From NCBI GenBank assembly GCA_007119835.1, contig SKOX01000482.1:1-6006 (forward strand): DNA of 6,006 nt, read 5' to 3'. Below, piece after piece: positions 1 through 6,006 of the stretch. This stretch comes from Paracoccaceae bacterium (GTDB lineage: Bacteria > Pseudomonadota > Alphaproteobacteria > Rhodobacterales > Rhodobacteraceae). The translations under genes were made by a program, and so were the position numbers. The notes beneath the pieces are model-generated. The model searched no databases. It had not been told where the DNA came from and saw nothing but the letters and a program-made list of their open reading frames with translations. Numbering within the stretch: the stretch's first letter is position 1; each line of letters opens with the position of its first letter.

Positions 1-951
1 GCCTGCAATGCCGCCGGCATCGCGACCAGCGCCCTCGTCCTGCCACCCGGCGAGGGCACCAAGAGCTGGCGCGGGCTCGAGCGCAGCGTGGAGTGGCTGG
101 TCGCCGAGCGGGTCGGCCGCGACGACGTCGTGGCGGCCTTCGGCGGCGGCGTCATCGGCGACCTCGCGGGTTTCGCCGCCGCGATCCTGCGCCGCGGCGT
201 CCGCTTCGTTCAGCTGCCGACCACGCTGCTCGCGCAGGTCGACAGCTCGGTCGGCGGCAAGACCGGCATCAACTCGGGCCTGGGCAAGAACCTGGTCGGC
301 GCCTTCCACCAGCCGAGCCTGGTCATCGCCGACACCGGCCTGCTCTCGGCCCTGCCCGACCGCGAGCTCCGCGCAGGATATGCGGAGGTGGTCAAGTACG
401 GCCTCCTCGGCGACGCCGCGTTCTTCGCCTGGCTTGAGGAGAACGGCCACGCGCTGCTCGAAGGCAAGGCTGCGGCGCGCGCCCACGCCGTGCGACGGTC
501 CTGCGAAATGAAGGCCGATATCGTGGTGCGGGACGAGACCGAGCAGGGCGACCGGGCGCTGCTGAACCTCGGGCACACCTTCGCCCACGCGCTCGAAGCG
601 GCCACCGGCTACTCCGACCGCCTGCTGCACGGTGAGGCCGTGGCGATCGGCTGCGCGCTTGCCTTCGAGACGTCGGCCGCCCTCGGGCTCTGCAAGCCCG
701 CTGAAGCCGATCGGGTCGCGTCCCATCTCGCCGCGACCGGCCTCAAGGCAAGCCTCTCCGACGTGCCGGGGCCCCTGCCCGATGCCGAGAGCCTGATCGG
801 GCTGATGGCGCAGGACAAGAAGGTCAGGGACGGCCGGATCGCCTTCGTGCTGGCGCGGGGCATCGGCCGGGCGTTTCTCACCCGGGAAGCGGACCTCGCG
901 GTCGTCCGCCGCGTGCTCGACGCGCACCTGGCCACCCGCACACCGACATGA
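1..951 (+). CDS. aroB: 3-dehydroquinate synthase, 5' end cut by window edge
   Basis: AroB converts DAHP to 3-dehydroquinate, the second step of the cytosolic shikimate pathway, using NAD+ and a divalent metal. The frame is open from base 1 and codes for 316 residues before TGA at 949-951. Family members are usually about 360-380 residues, so roughly 50-60 N-terminal residues lie outside the window; the GTG at 88 is internal. Visible family marks, in order: the glycine-rich NAD-binding stretch FGGGVIGDLAGF, the substrate segment QLPTTLLAQVDSSVGGKTGIN, GLGKNLVGAFHQP, then the metal ligands: Glu in YAEVVKYG, His in LNLGHTFAHALE and His in LLHGEAVAIG. All key residues are present and the frame is intact, so it should be active. 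In many alphaproteobacteria aroK precedes aroB; that neighbour would be off the left edge. The stop overlaps an ATG (ATGA at 948-951), but I do not think the next gene starts there. Confidence 0.97.
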   Translation, partial: ACNAAGIATSALVLPPGEGTKSWRGLERSVEWLVAERVGRDDVVAAFGGGVIGDLAGFAAAILRRGVRFVQLPTTLLAQVDSSVGGKTGINSGLGKNLVGAFHQPSLVIADTGLLSALPDRELRAGYAEVVKYGLLGDAAFFAWLEENGHALLEGKAAARAHAVRRSCEMKADIVVRDETEQGDRALLNLGHTFAHALEAATGYSDRLLHGEAVAIGCALAFETSAALGLCKPAEADRVASHLAATGLKASLSDVPGPLPDAESLIGLMAQDKKVRDGRIAFVLARGIGRAFLTREADLAVVRRVLDAHLATRTPT

Positions 952-1019
952 CTGCACGCGGCCTTCCGCAGCTTTTGTGCAACATCTCGGATATTGTCTC
1001 AACTATCGAGGTTGAGGCA

Positions 1020-1048
1020 TTGGTTTTTCTGCGGTTTCTCCTTAAGAT
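1020..1048 (+). promoter_or_regulatory. possible sigma-70-type promoter for the MipA-like gene
   Basis: The gap after aroB (about 965-1073) is clearly richer in A+T than the flanking genes. Within it, TTGGTT (1020-1025) and TAAGAT (1043-1048) are 17 bases apart and match the -35 and -10 consensus at 3/6 and 4/6 positions. A start about 7 bases past the -10 would give a leader of roughly 20 bases before ATG 1074, which fits the chosen gene start. The match is modest; this is inference from sequence alone. Confidence 0.3.
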
Positions 1049-1073
1049 TGCAAACACATTTCAGCGAATCGAC

Positions 1074-1907
1074 ATGCCGATGGCCGCCTCGTCCCACCTG
1101 TCGCTCCGTCGCTCCTGCGGCATGGCCATGTGCCAGGCGGCGGTCGCGCTGCTGGGTGGCGCTCTGGCGCTCGTATCAGCTGGTCCCGTCGCTGCGCAGG
1201 ACACGCCGCGGGCCGTGATTGAGGTGCTGGGCGGCGTTTCGGTGTCGCCGTCCTACTTCGGATCCGACGAATACGAAGCGGGACCCAGCGCGAGGCCACG
1301 CTTCGACTATGTCCGCCTGCCGGGCGGGCTCGAATTCGGATCCGTCCAGGCACCGACGGAGCAGATTGGCTTCGGCCTGCGTACTTCCGCACGATACATC
1401 GGCAGCCGCCGGCCGGACGATGATCCCTCCCTCGCTGGGACGGATCGGGTCGACCGCTCGCTCGAGCTCGGCTTCGGGCTTGGATACACCGCGGACGACT
1501 GGCGTGCCTTCGGCGTCATGCGCTATGGCGTTGTGGGGCACAATGCCTGGGTTGGCGAGGCGGGGGCGGACGCGCTCTTCAGCCCCAGCGACTCGCTTCT
1601 CATCAATCTCGGTCCACGCGCCAACTGGGGCAGCACGCGATTCATGGACACCTATTTCGGCATCGGGCCGGAGGACGCGGCCGCCGCGCCGCAGCTCGAC
1701 GAGTTCTCGCCGTCGAGCGGGCTTTACGCCGTCGGTGTCGAACTCGGCGCACGCTATGCCTTCTCGCCGCGCTGGGGCGTGGAGGGCGCAGCGACCTACG
1801 ATCGCCTGATCGAGGATGCAGCCGACTCACCGGTGACACAGGCGGGGTCGCGGGACCAGTTCGGCCTCCGCCTCGGGATCACGCGCACCATCCGTCTCGG
1901 TTTCTGA
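1074..1907 (+). CDS. MipA/OmpV family outer-membrane protein
   Basis: Predicted 277-residue outer-membrane beta-barrel. E. coli MipA is a scaffold linking the lytic transglycosylase MltA to PBP1B, and OmpV-type relatives are porin-like; the precise role here is unknown. The N-terminus is a signal peptide: RR near residues 12-13, a hydrophobic core AAVALLGGALALVSAG, and a cleavage region around PVAAQ-DTP near residue 37. The mature protein opens with the family-like VLGGVSVSPSYFGSDEYEAGP, continues with alternating amphipathic strands, and ends IRLGF; a terminal Phe is the usual outer-membrane assembly signal. I chose ATG 1074 because it leaves a normal signal peptide; ATG 1080 and ATG 1122 are also possible. 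The frame is open back to ATG 948, but that would put 42 extra residues before the signal peptide. No clear Shine-Dalgarno precedes any candidate. It lies 122 bases after aroB and converges on the kinase gene. Confidence 0.87.
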   Translation: MPMAASSHLSLRRSCGMAMCQAAVALLGGALALVSAGPVAAQDTPRAVIEVLGGVSVSPSYFGSDEYEAGPSARPRFDYVRLPGGLEFGSVQAPTEQIGFGLRTSARYIGSRRPDDDPSLAGTDRVDRSLELGFGLGYTADDWRAFGVMRYGVVGHNAWVGEAGADALFSPSDSLLINLGPRANWGSTRFMDTYFGIGPEDAAAAPQLDEFSPSSGLYAVGVELGARYAFSPRWGVEGAATYDRLIEDAADSPVTQAGSRDQFGLRLGITRTIRLGF

Positions 1908-1916
1908 GACCGGCCA

Positions 1917-1942
1917 GCCTGATCGCGCTGCAAGCGACAGGC
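1917..1942 (+). terminator. hairpin just after the MipA-like gene, candidate terminator
   Basis: Inverted repeat starting 9 bases after the TGA: GCCTG, a bulged A, TCGC, a 7-base loop GCTGCAA, then GCGA and CAGGC. That makes nine pairs with one bulge. There is no clear T run after it, so it is at best a weak intrinsic terminator or an mRNA 3'-end structure. Confidence 0.35.
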
Positions 1943-2272
1943 GACCGGGCGGGTTCTCCGGATCCTCCACCAGCAGCCGCGTCCGCCTCGATGCGTGTCG
2001 CCTCCGGCATTGTCTCCGGCGGCGACACGCGCCCGGGTGAAGCCGGCCCGCGCAAATCGACCATGGTCTCCGCAGCGAGCCGCGGACCGAACCACGATCG
2101 TCGCCGACATCATCGCGACTTCGGCGATGCTGTCTCGGCCGGCCGCAGCGGCACGCGCCTGCCGACGGCCGAGCCCGCGCTGGATCGCGAAGAGCTGCTA
2201 CACACGGCAGTGGCCCTCGGGCTGAAGGCGGATCTGGCCGAGAGGGAGGAACAACTCGGTGCTCCCGGACTT

Positions 2273-2311
2273 CCCGCACGGCGCGTCGACGACCGGCGCC
2301 GCCGTGCCGGG
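2273..2311 (-). terminator. hairpin just after the tyrosine kinase gene, candidate terminator
   Basis: A perfect 8-base inverted repeat, GCACGGCG (2276-2283) and CGCCGTGC (2300-2307), with a 16-base loop, extends by CCC/GGG past a single bulged C. It begins 8 bases beyond the kinase stop on the minus strand. No T run follows on that strand. It could stop or protect the kinase mRNA. Confidence 0.4.
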
Positions 2312-2319
2312 CATCCCGA

Positions 2320-4629
2320 TCATCCGGCCGGATACGTCCCGTAGGACCGCTTGTAGAGTGCCTCGTTGCCCACGTACTGGCTCGCCTGGCGCTCGTCGAC
2401 CAACGTGAGAGCCACGCCGGCGATCGTGGCCCCGACGGAGCGCAGCTCCCTGATGCCCTCGACGACGGCACCGCTCGGGGTCTTGTTCCAGCGCACCAGA
2501 TAGACGACCGTGTCGGCGATCTGGGCGACGATCCGGGCGTCGGTCACGGCCAGGGTCGGCGGCGTGTCGAGGATGACGAGGTCGTAGCGCGCCTTCAACT
2601 GCGCGATCAGGCGGTGGAAGCGCCGCGAGGCAAGCACGTCGGCGGGGTTGCCGCGCCCCGTTCCCGCACGCTCGGGCGCGAGGACATGCAGGCCGGATTC
2701 CGGCTCGACATAGACCGCTTCCTCGATCGACGCCGTGCCCTGCAGGGCCGCGAAGAGACCTGGCTGCTCGGGCGAGATCGGAAACAGGCCGCCCATCGTT
2801 CGCCGCCGCAGGTCGCAGTCGACGATGATGGCGGTCCGCTCCATCTGCTGGCTGGTGATCGCGGTCAGCATGGCCGTCGTCGTCTTGCCCTCGTTGGGCA
2901 GCGAGGAGGCGAACATGATCACCTTCGGTGCCTGGTCGAGGTTCGAGAACAGGATGCTCGTGCGCAGGTTGCGCGTCGATTCGGCGAGCGGGCCGTCCGG
3001 CTTGCCGAGCAGCATCGCCAGGAGCTGGCGCGGGTTCTTCCGGCGCCCGAGGTGGGGGATCCCGGCCAGCACCGCGAGCCCCGTCCGGGTCTCCACGTCG
3101 CTCGAGCTGCGCATCGTGTTGTTGAGACGATCCAGCAACAGGACGATGGCGCTCCCCACGCCGATCCCGCCGACGAGCCCCGCCAGGACGATCAACAGGC
3201 GCGAGCGGTTGCTCGGGGTGTCCGGCACGCTCGCCCGCGTCAGAAAGCGGGCGTCGGGCGACTGCAGGGCCGCCTGCTCGCTCGTCTCGTTCATGCGCGT
3301 CAGGAAGCTGTCGTAGAGCGTGCGGCTTGCCTGGGCCTCGCGCTCGAGCCGGCTCAGCCGCATCTCGTTGCGCGACTGCTCGAGCGCCTGCGCCTCGCGC
3401 TCGGCCATCTGCTCGCGCAGGGTCTCCTCGTGCTCCACCGCAGCCTGAAGCTCCGTACGCAGGCCGGCAACGATGGTTTCGGCCTCTTCCAGCATGCTGC
3501 GGCGCACCTCCTCGAGGCGAGCCTCGAGCCGGACGACGGTCGGGTTGGAATTGCCCGCGACGATGGACCGGAGCGAAGCCTCCTGGTCGAGAAGCTCGAC
3601 TTGCCGCGCACGGTAGCTGCGCATTACGGGAGAGTCGCGGAAATCCGGCACGACATGGAGGTCGCCGCCGTCATTGAGGACGGCGACAGCCCGGTTGTAG
3701 CGGTTCTCGACCGCCGCGCGCTGCAGGCGGGCCTGCGACAGGGCCTCGTTCAGCGTTTCGAGCTGACGGGCGATCAGCGCGGATCCGTACTCCGCGCCCA
3801 GCGAGAGCTCGAGCTGCGCCGACCGCACGGCCTCCTCGGCCCGGTTGTACCGGTTCTCCAGGTCGCGCACGCGCACGCTTAGGAGTTCCGACGCGGCGGC
3901 GATGTCGTCGCGCTTCCGCTCGGTCTGGACGACGATGTACTGCTCGCCCGTCGCGTTGACGATGGCCGCTGCCAGCACGGGGTTCTCGGAGGTGTAGCCG
4001 ATCTCGATCACGCGGCTGTTCGGCAACGGCGAGAGACGCATGTTGCTCCCGAGCTGCTCGAGGATCCGCGCCCGGAGACGCTCGGTGCGCTGCTCCGGCG
4101 TAAGGCCTTCCGGCTCGGCCGGGGTCAGCAGGTCGAGCGTCACGAGACGAGAGCGCACCGGATCCGGAAGCGATACGCGCGCGGCAAGCCGGTCGAGCAG
4201 GGCCGGCGGGTCGTTCCGCAGGTCGGGGTTGAACTCGGGCGACCGCTCGAGGCGGAGCGTGTCGATCACCCTTTCGAGCAGGAGCGCCGAGCGGAGGATT
4301 TCGATCTGGTTGCGCATGCCTGTCGCAGAGACGTCGGGTGTGACCACGACGCTGTCGAGATCGATGATCCGAAGCCGCTCGGGCTCGAAGATCACGCGCG
4401 CCGTCGCGGTGTAGCTGTTCCGCTGGCTGGTCGCGACGTAGGCAGCGGCCACAGCAGCCAGCAGGCCGCAGAGCAGAATGATCCACTTCCGGCGCCAGAG
4501 TGGCAACAGAAGCGAGGCGAGATCGAGCCCGTCGTCCACATCCACCTGAGGTTGCAACTGGACGGGCGGACGGCTCCGCGCCGCCGAATCGCCCGGCGTC
4601 TCGGACGGCGGTCTCGTAACGACATTCAC
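2320..4629 (-). CDS. polysaccharide biosynthesis tyrosine autokinase (Wzc/GumC/ExoP type)
   Basis: Inner-membrane polysaccharide co-polymerase fused to a cytoplasmic bacterial tyrosine kinase; such proteins set chain length and drive export of exopolysaccharide or capsule. 769 residues from GTG 4629, normal for the fused form. Order: short Pro-rich N-terminus, Wzz domain, membrane helix about 48-66 (WIILLCGLLAAVAAAYVA), long periplasmic region with probable coiled coils (about 240-310 and 340-450), Pro-rich VPDTPS before a second helix about 478-500, then the kinase domain. Kinase motifs: ExxRxxR (E550, R553, R556), Walker A SSLPNEGKTTT (K582), Walker A' IIVDCDLRR (D604, D606), Walker B VILDTPP (D688), and a tail with Tyr at 752, 759, 763 and 766 as likely autophosphorylation sites. 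The start rests on AGGGG 8 bases upstream of GTG 4629; GTG 4638, three codons earlier, lacks such a site. It stands alone, with no Wza-like or phosphatase partner in the window. The polymer it serves cannot be told. Confidence 0.95.
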   Translation of the reverse strand: MNVVTRPPSETPGDSAARSRPPVQLQPQVDVDDGLDLASLLLPLWRRKWIILLCGLLAAVAAAYVATSQRNSYTATARVIFEPERLRIIDLDSVVVTPDVSATGMRNQIEILRSALLLERVIDTLRLERSPEFNPDLRNDPPALLDRLAARVSLPDPVRSRLVTLDLLTPAEPEGLTPEQRTERLRARILEQLGSNMRLSPLPNSRVIEIGYTSENPVLAAAIVNATGEQYIVVQTERKRDDIAAASELLSVRVRDLENRYNRAEEAVRSAQLELSLGAEYGSALIARQLETLNEALSQARLQRAAVENRYNRAVAVLNDGGDLHVVPDFRDSPVMRSYRARQVELLDQEASLRSIVAGNSNPTVVRLEARLEEVRRSMLEEAETIVAGLRTELQAAVEHEETLREQMAEREAQALEQSRNEMRLSRLEREAQASRTLYDSFLTRMNETSEQAALQSPDARFLTRASVPDTPSNRSRLLIVLAGLVGGIGVGSAIVLLLDRLNNTMRSSSDVETRTGLAVLAGIPHLGRRKNPRQLLAMLLGKPDGPLAESTRNLRTSILFSNLDQAPKVIMFASSLPNEGKTTTAMLTAITSQQMERTAIIVDCDLRRRTMGGLFPISPEQPGLFAALQGTASIEEAVYVEPESGLHVLAPERAGTGRGNPADVLASRRFHRLIAQLKARYDLVILDTPPTLAVTDARIVAQIADTVVYLVRWNKTPSGAVVEGIRELRSVGATIAGVALTLVDERQASQYVGNEALYKRSYGTYPAG

Positions 4630-4634
4630 CGAAA

Positions 4635-4699
4635 GCACCCCTGCAAGCCCAAAGCAGCACCGAAACCTTGCCGCATTCTCACGCCCCCTGCACCCCTGC
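4635..4699. repeat. 10-base direct repeat upstream of the kinase start
   Basis: GCACCCCTGC occurs at 4635-4644 and again at 4690-4699, 55 bases apart. On the kinase mRNA strand it reads GCAGGGGTGC, and the copy nearer the gene contains its ribosome binding site. A shared RNA or protein contact, or competition between the two G-rich copies, is conceivable; in G+C-rich sequence it could also be chance. Confidence 0.3.
4638..4642 (-). promoter_or_regulatory. Shine-Dalgarno that decides the kinase start
   Basis: On the minus strand AGGGG (4642 to 4638) sits 8 bases before GTG 4629-4627, good spacing for initiation there. The upstream GTG (4638-4636) overlaps the last base of this site, so both cannot use it. 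This favours the start three codons inside the longest open frame. Confidence 0.5.
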
Positions 4700-4786
4700 G
4701 CCAGACCGCCGCAACCGCCCGATTTCTTCTGCCCCGCACCCCACTGCGGAACGGCTGAGACTGGCGAAAGCCCCGCGCTGGCGTAC

Positions 4787-4792
4787 CTTATA
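4787..4792 (-). promoter_or_regulatory. possible -10 element for the kinase gene
   Basis: TATAAG on the minus strand matches TATAAT at 5/6 positions, in the most A+T-rich stretch upstream of the kinase (about 4785-4850). It is set between two GTAC tetramers (4783-4786 and 4793-4796). I find no good -35 at 16-18 bases. If used, the leader would be about 150 bases and G-rich. Weak support. Confidence 0.2.
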
Positions 4793-5480
4793 GTACAATG
4801 CGGTGGCGCGCGACGCCCTAAAAACCAAGCCGGTTAAAACACTCGTGAGGCAGTCATCCCAATCCGGCACTGCCACTGCCTAGGATTTTGCCGCGCCGCA
4901 GCGCCCCAAGTCAATACCGAGCGCAGCGCGAGTATAGGAACGCTGGCGCCAGTCGCTCCCTCGCCGGTCCGGGTTGCAGCCCGGCCATGCCCCTCGGGCG
5001 CTCTCGACAACGACCGGATGGATAAGTCGGCGCCACTGCCGCCACGCCCGGTGCCCGCGTCGAGCGTGAGCCCGACCGTCCAGAACCAAACCGGCATCGC
5101 CCGGCTGGAAGCGGCACCGCGAAAGCCGCTTCGATGCGCGTCGACAAGGTGTTCGTCGAGGACGTGTTCGTCGACGGCGGCTTCGCCCGACGCAGCGCGG
5201 AGGCGCCCGAGCCTTCCTGCCCCATCGTCGGCTGCGCCTCGCCTGTCGCGCCTGTCGTCAGCGGAAATCCGCCTCTCGGACCAGTCGCAGGGGCTTCCGC
5301 AGCTTTTTCCGGGGCGGCATGGAACCAGAATGGCTCACCTTCGGTTAGAGGTCGCATCGGGAGCGGCAGGCTGCTCGCGGACCGTACTTCAATGCGCGAG
5401 CGGGCAACGTCTCGGCGTGTGAATTCAGCAGGCTGCGGCCGAAACCTGCCGCACCTTCAGGAGGATGCGTTACGAAAGTG

Positions 5481-5509
5481 TTGCACTGCACCAGCGCCAC
5501 CCCTATATC
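5481..5509 (+). promoter_or_regulatory. possible promoter for the right-end DUF6280-like gene
   Basis: TTGCAC (5481-5486) and TATATC (5504-5509) are exactly 17 bases apart, matching the -35 and -10 consensus at 3/6 and 4/6. The implied transcript starts near 5516 and has a leader of roughly 117 bases before ATG 5633. Confidence 0.35.
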
Positions 5510-5615
5510 CAAGGCTCCGCCGCCATACGCTCCGCGCATGTCGGCCATCCGGAAATGGCATCCCGCACACGTCACAGGATGGTCATAATGCGACCGGCTG
5601 TGGACGGGTAGAGAG

Positions 5616-5623
5616 AGGAAGGA
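5616..5623 (+). promoter_or_regulatory. ribosome binding site for the DUF6280-like gene
   Basis: AGGAAGGA in a purine-rich run, 9 bases before ATG 5633. It is the strongest Shine-Dalgarno in the window and fixes the start of the downstream gene. Confidence 0.75.
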
Positions 5624-5632
5624 ACAAGCGTA

Positions 5633-5941
5633 ATGTTCGATTACGTGGACGCGACTGCGTATGCGAACGACCAGGGGTCCCGGGCTCGCAAGCTCTTCGC
5701 TGCGGTCGTCCTGGCGGCTCTCGACGATGCGATCGCAGACGACAAGAAGTATGGCAACGGCCCCGAGGTCATCGCCCGCTGGGCGCGCTCCAAGGATGGC
5801 CGCGAGGTTCTGACCTGCGCGGGCATCGAGCCGAACGAGCGCACCGTCAAGGGGATGATGGATTTCGTCCGCCGTGGCGTGCGCACCTCGGTCGCGCTCA
5901 GCCGCGAGGAGAGCGAGCGCCAGCGGTCCGAAGCCGCCTGA
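5633..5941 (+). CDS. conserved small protein of unknown function, DUF6280-like
   Basis: Intact 102-residue protein, ATG to TGA at 5939-5941. From memory the sequence closely resembles the DUF6280 family, a conserved small protein of Rhodobacterales; this is recognition, not a search. Family-like stretches are RARKLFAAVVLAALDDAIADD, KKYGNGPEVIARWARSKDGR, and a C-terminal part with RTSVALSREESERQ. It has no signal peptide or long hydrophobic segment, so it should be cytosolic, and it looks mostly helical. There is one Cys (in VLTCAGIEPNE), so a metal site is unlikely. The tail is rich in charged residues. The start is well supported by the AGGAAGGA site. It is divergent from the kinase, about 1 kb away, so the context says nothing about its job. 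I do not assign a function. Confidence 0.88.
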   Translation: MFDYVDATAYANDQGSRARKLFAAVVLAALDDAIADDKKYGNGPEVIARWARSKDGREVLTCAGIEPNERTVKGMMDFVRRGVRTSVALSREESERQRSEAA

Positions 5942-5950
5942 TCCGCCGGA

Positions 5951-5977
5951 CGGCTTCGCGCGCCCCGCGCGCCGCCG
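5951..5977 (+). terminator. hairpin just after the DUF6280-like gene, candidate terminator
   Basis: GCGCG (5958-5962), loop CCCCG, CGCGC (5968-5972), with outer CGGC (5951-5954) and GCCG (5974-5977) pairing across a small internal loop. It begins 9 bases after the stop. No T run follows, so terminator function is uncertain. Confidence 0.38.
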
Positions 5978-6006
5978 ACCCGGTCGATCCGAAAAGAGGG
6001 CGGGCC

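Larger units (their letters stand above)
1908..2319. other. convergent intergenic region without a convincing gene
   Basis: 412 bases between the stops of the MipA-like gene (+) and the kinase gene (-). It holds a hairpin next to each end. A plus-strand open frame from ATG 1991 to TAG 2344 (117 codons) would overlap the kinase 3' end by 25 bases. Its second half, around 2160-2260, has G-rich first codon positions and reads LDREELLHTAVALGLKADLA, which is protein-like, but the first half does not and there is no ribosome binding site. On the minus strand a 38-codon frame (2314-2198) runs straight through a hairpin. I treat the region as non-coding, possibly with a decayed gene fragment. Confidence 0.5.
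4643..5632. other. about 1 kb between divergent genes, no confident gene
   Basis: This stretch separates the kinase (-) from the DUF6280-like gene (+). Open frames exist on both strands (for example minus 5357-4911 and 5097-4834, plus 5018-5422), but all are rich in Arg, Ser, Ala and Pro, lack ribosome binding sites, and resemble no family I know. The most coding-like patch is plus frame 5134 to about 5340, beginning MRVDKVFVEDVFVDGGFARR with a good purine-first codon pattern. That frame stays open to the window end across the next gene, so it cannot be a normal gene as it stands. Likely contents: regulatory leader of the kinase, a decayed gene, and the promoter region of the right-end gene. 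Confidence 0.5.

Noticed and set aside
1066..1070. GAATC (GANTC, the CcrM methylation site) just before the MipA-like start
   Set aside because: The same motif occurs elsewhere in the window inside genes, so a single copy here does not support cell-cycle control.
948..1073. ATG 948 overlapping the aroB stop as the MipA-like start
   Set aside because: It would add 42 residues ahead of a clear signal peptide, in an A+T-rich stretch that looks like a promoter, with no ribosome binding site.
2198..2314. 38-codon minus-strand frame right after the kinase stop
   Set aside because: It has no ribosome binding site and its first third coincides with the hairpin at 2273-2311.
2614..3882. 422-residue plus-strand open frame opposite the kinase gene
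   Set aside because: Its composition is skewed to Arg, His, Ala and Gln, and it matches no family. It is the antisense shadow of a gene with strong motif evidence.
3671..4660. 329-residue minus-strand open frame overlapping the kinase N-terminal half
   Set aside because: It is an out-of-frame shadow with Arg/Ala/Pro-rich low-complexity sequence, while the Wzz domain occupies the other frame.
4911..5357. 148-codon minus-strand open frame in the 1-kb gap
   Set aside because: It is biased to Ala, Gly, Pro, Arg and Ser, has no recognisable domain, no ribosome binding site and weak codon bias. It is described as part of the gap instead.
5345..5575. CAGCH (CxxCH heme-binding pattern) near the start of a 76-codon minus-strand frame
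   Set aside because: There is no signal peptide before the motif, no conserved Met ligand context, no ribosome binding site, and ordinary mixed codon use. A five-residue pattern arises easily by chance.

Overview
This is a high-G+C window (about two thirds G+C by eye) that looks like ordinary chromosome from an alphaproteobacterium, most likely in or near the Rhodobacterales. The lineage rests on the G+C-rich codon usage, the alphaproteobacterial look of the AroB sequence, and a small protein at the right end that resembles, from memory, a conserved Rhodobacterales protein of unknown function (DUF6280). I see no rRNA, tRNA, CRISPR array, insertion sequence or prophage gene.

Layout, left to right. 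Positions 1-951 (+) hold the 3' part of aroB (3-dehydroquinate synthase, shikimate pathway), cut by the window edge. After a 122-base, noticeably A+T-richer gap comes a MipA/OmpV-family outer-membrane beta-barrel gene (1074-1907, +). It converges on a large minus-strand gene (2320-4629) for a Wzc/GumC/ExoP-type polysaccharide co-polymerase with a C-terminal bacterial tyrosine kinase domain. The convergent gap 1908-2319 has no convincing gene, but a hairpin lies about 10 bases past each of the two stop codons. Upstream of the kinase is a gap of about 1 kb (4630-5632) with no confident gene and some weak coding-like traces. The window ends with a 102-residue DUF6280-like gene (5633-5941, +), which has a good Shine-Dalgarno sequence, a possible promoter, and a hairpin just after its stop.

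The genes do not form one pathway. aroB is housekeeping aromatic biosynthesis. The MipA-like protein and the tyrosine autokinase both belong to the cell envelope (outer membrane; inner-membrane control of exopolysaccharide or capsule chain length and export), but they are transcribed towards each other and are not an operon. No glycosyltransferase, Wzx, Wzy, Wza or phosphatase gene lies beside the kinase inside the window. I found no convincing novel system. The points most worth a second look are the isolated kinase and its start site, the 1-kb gap upstream of it, the hairpins after three stop codons, and the unknown function of the right-end protein.
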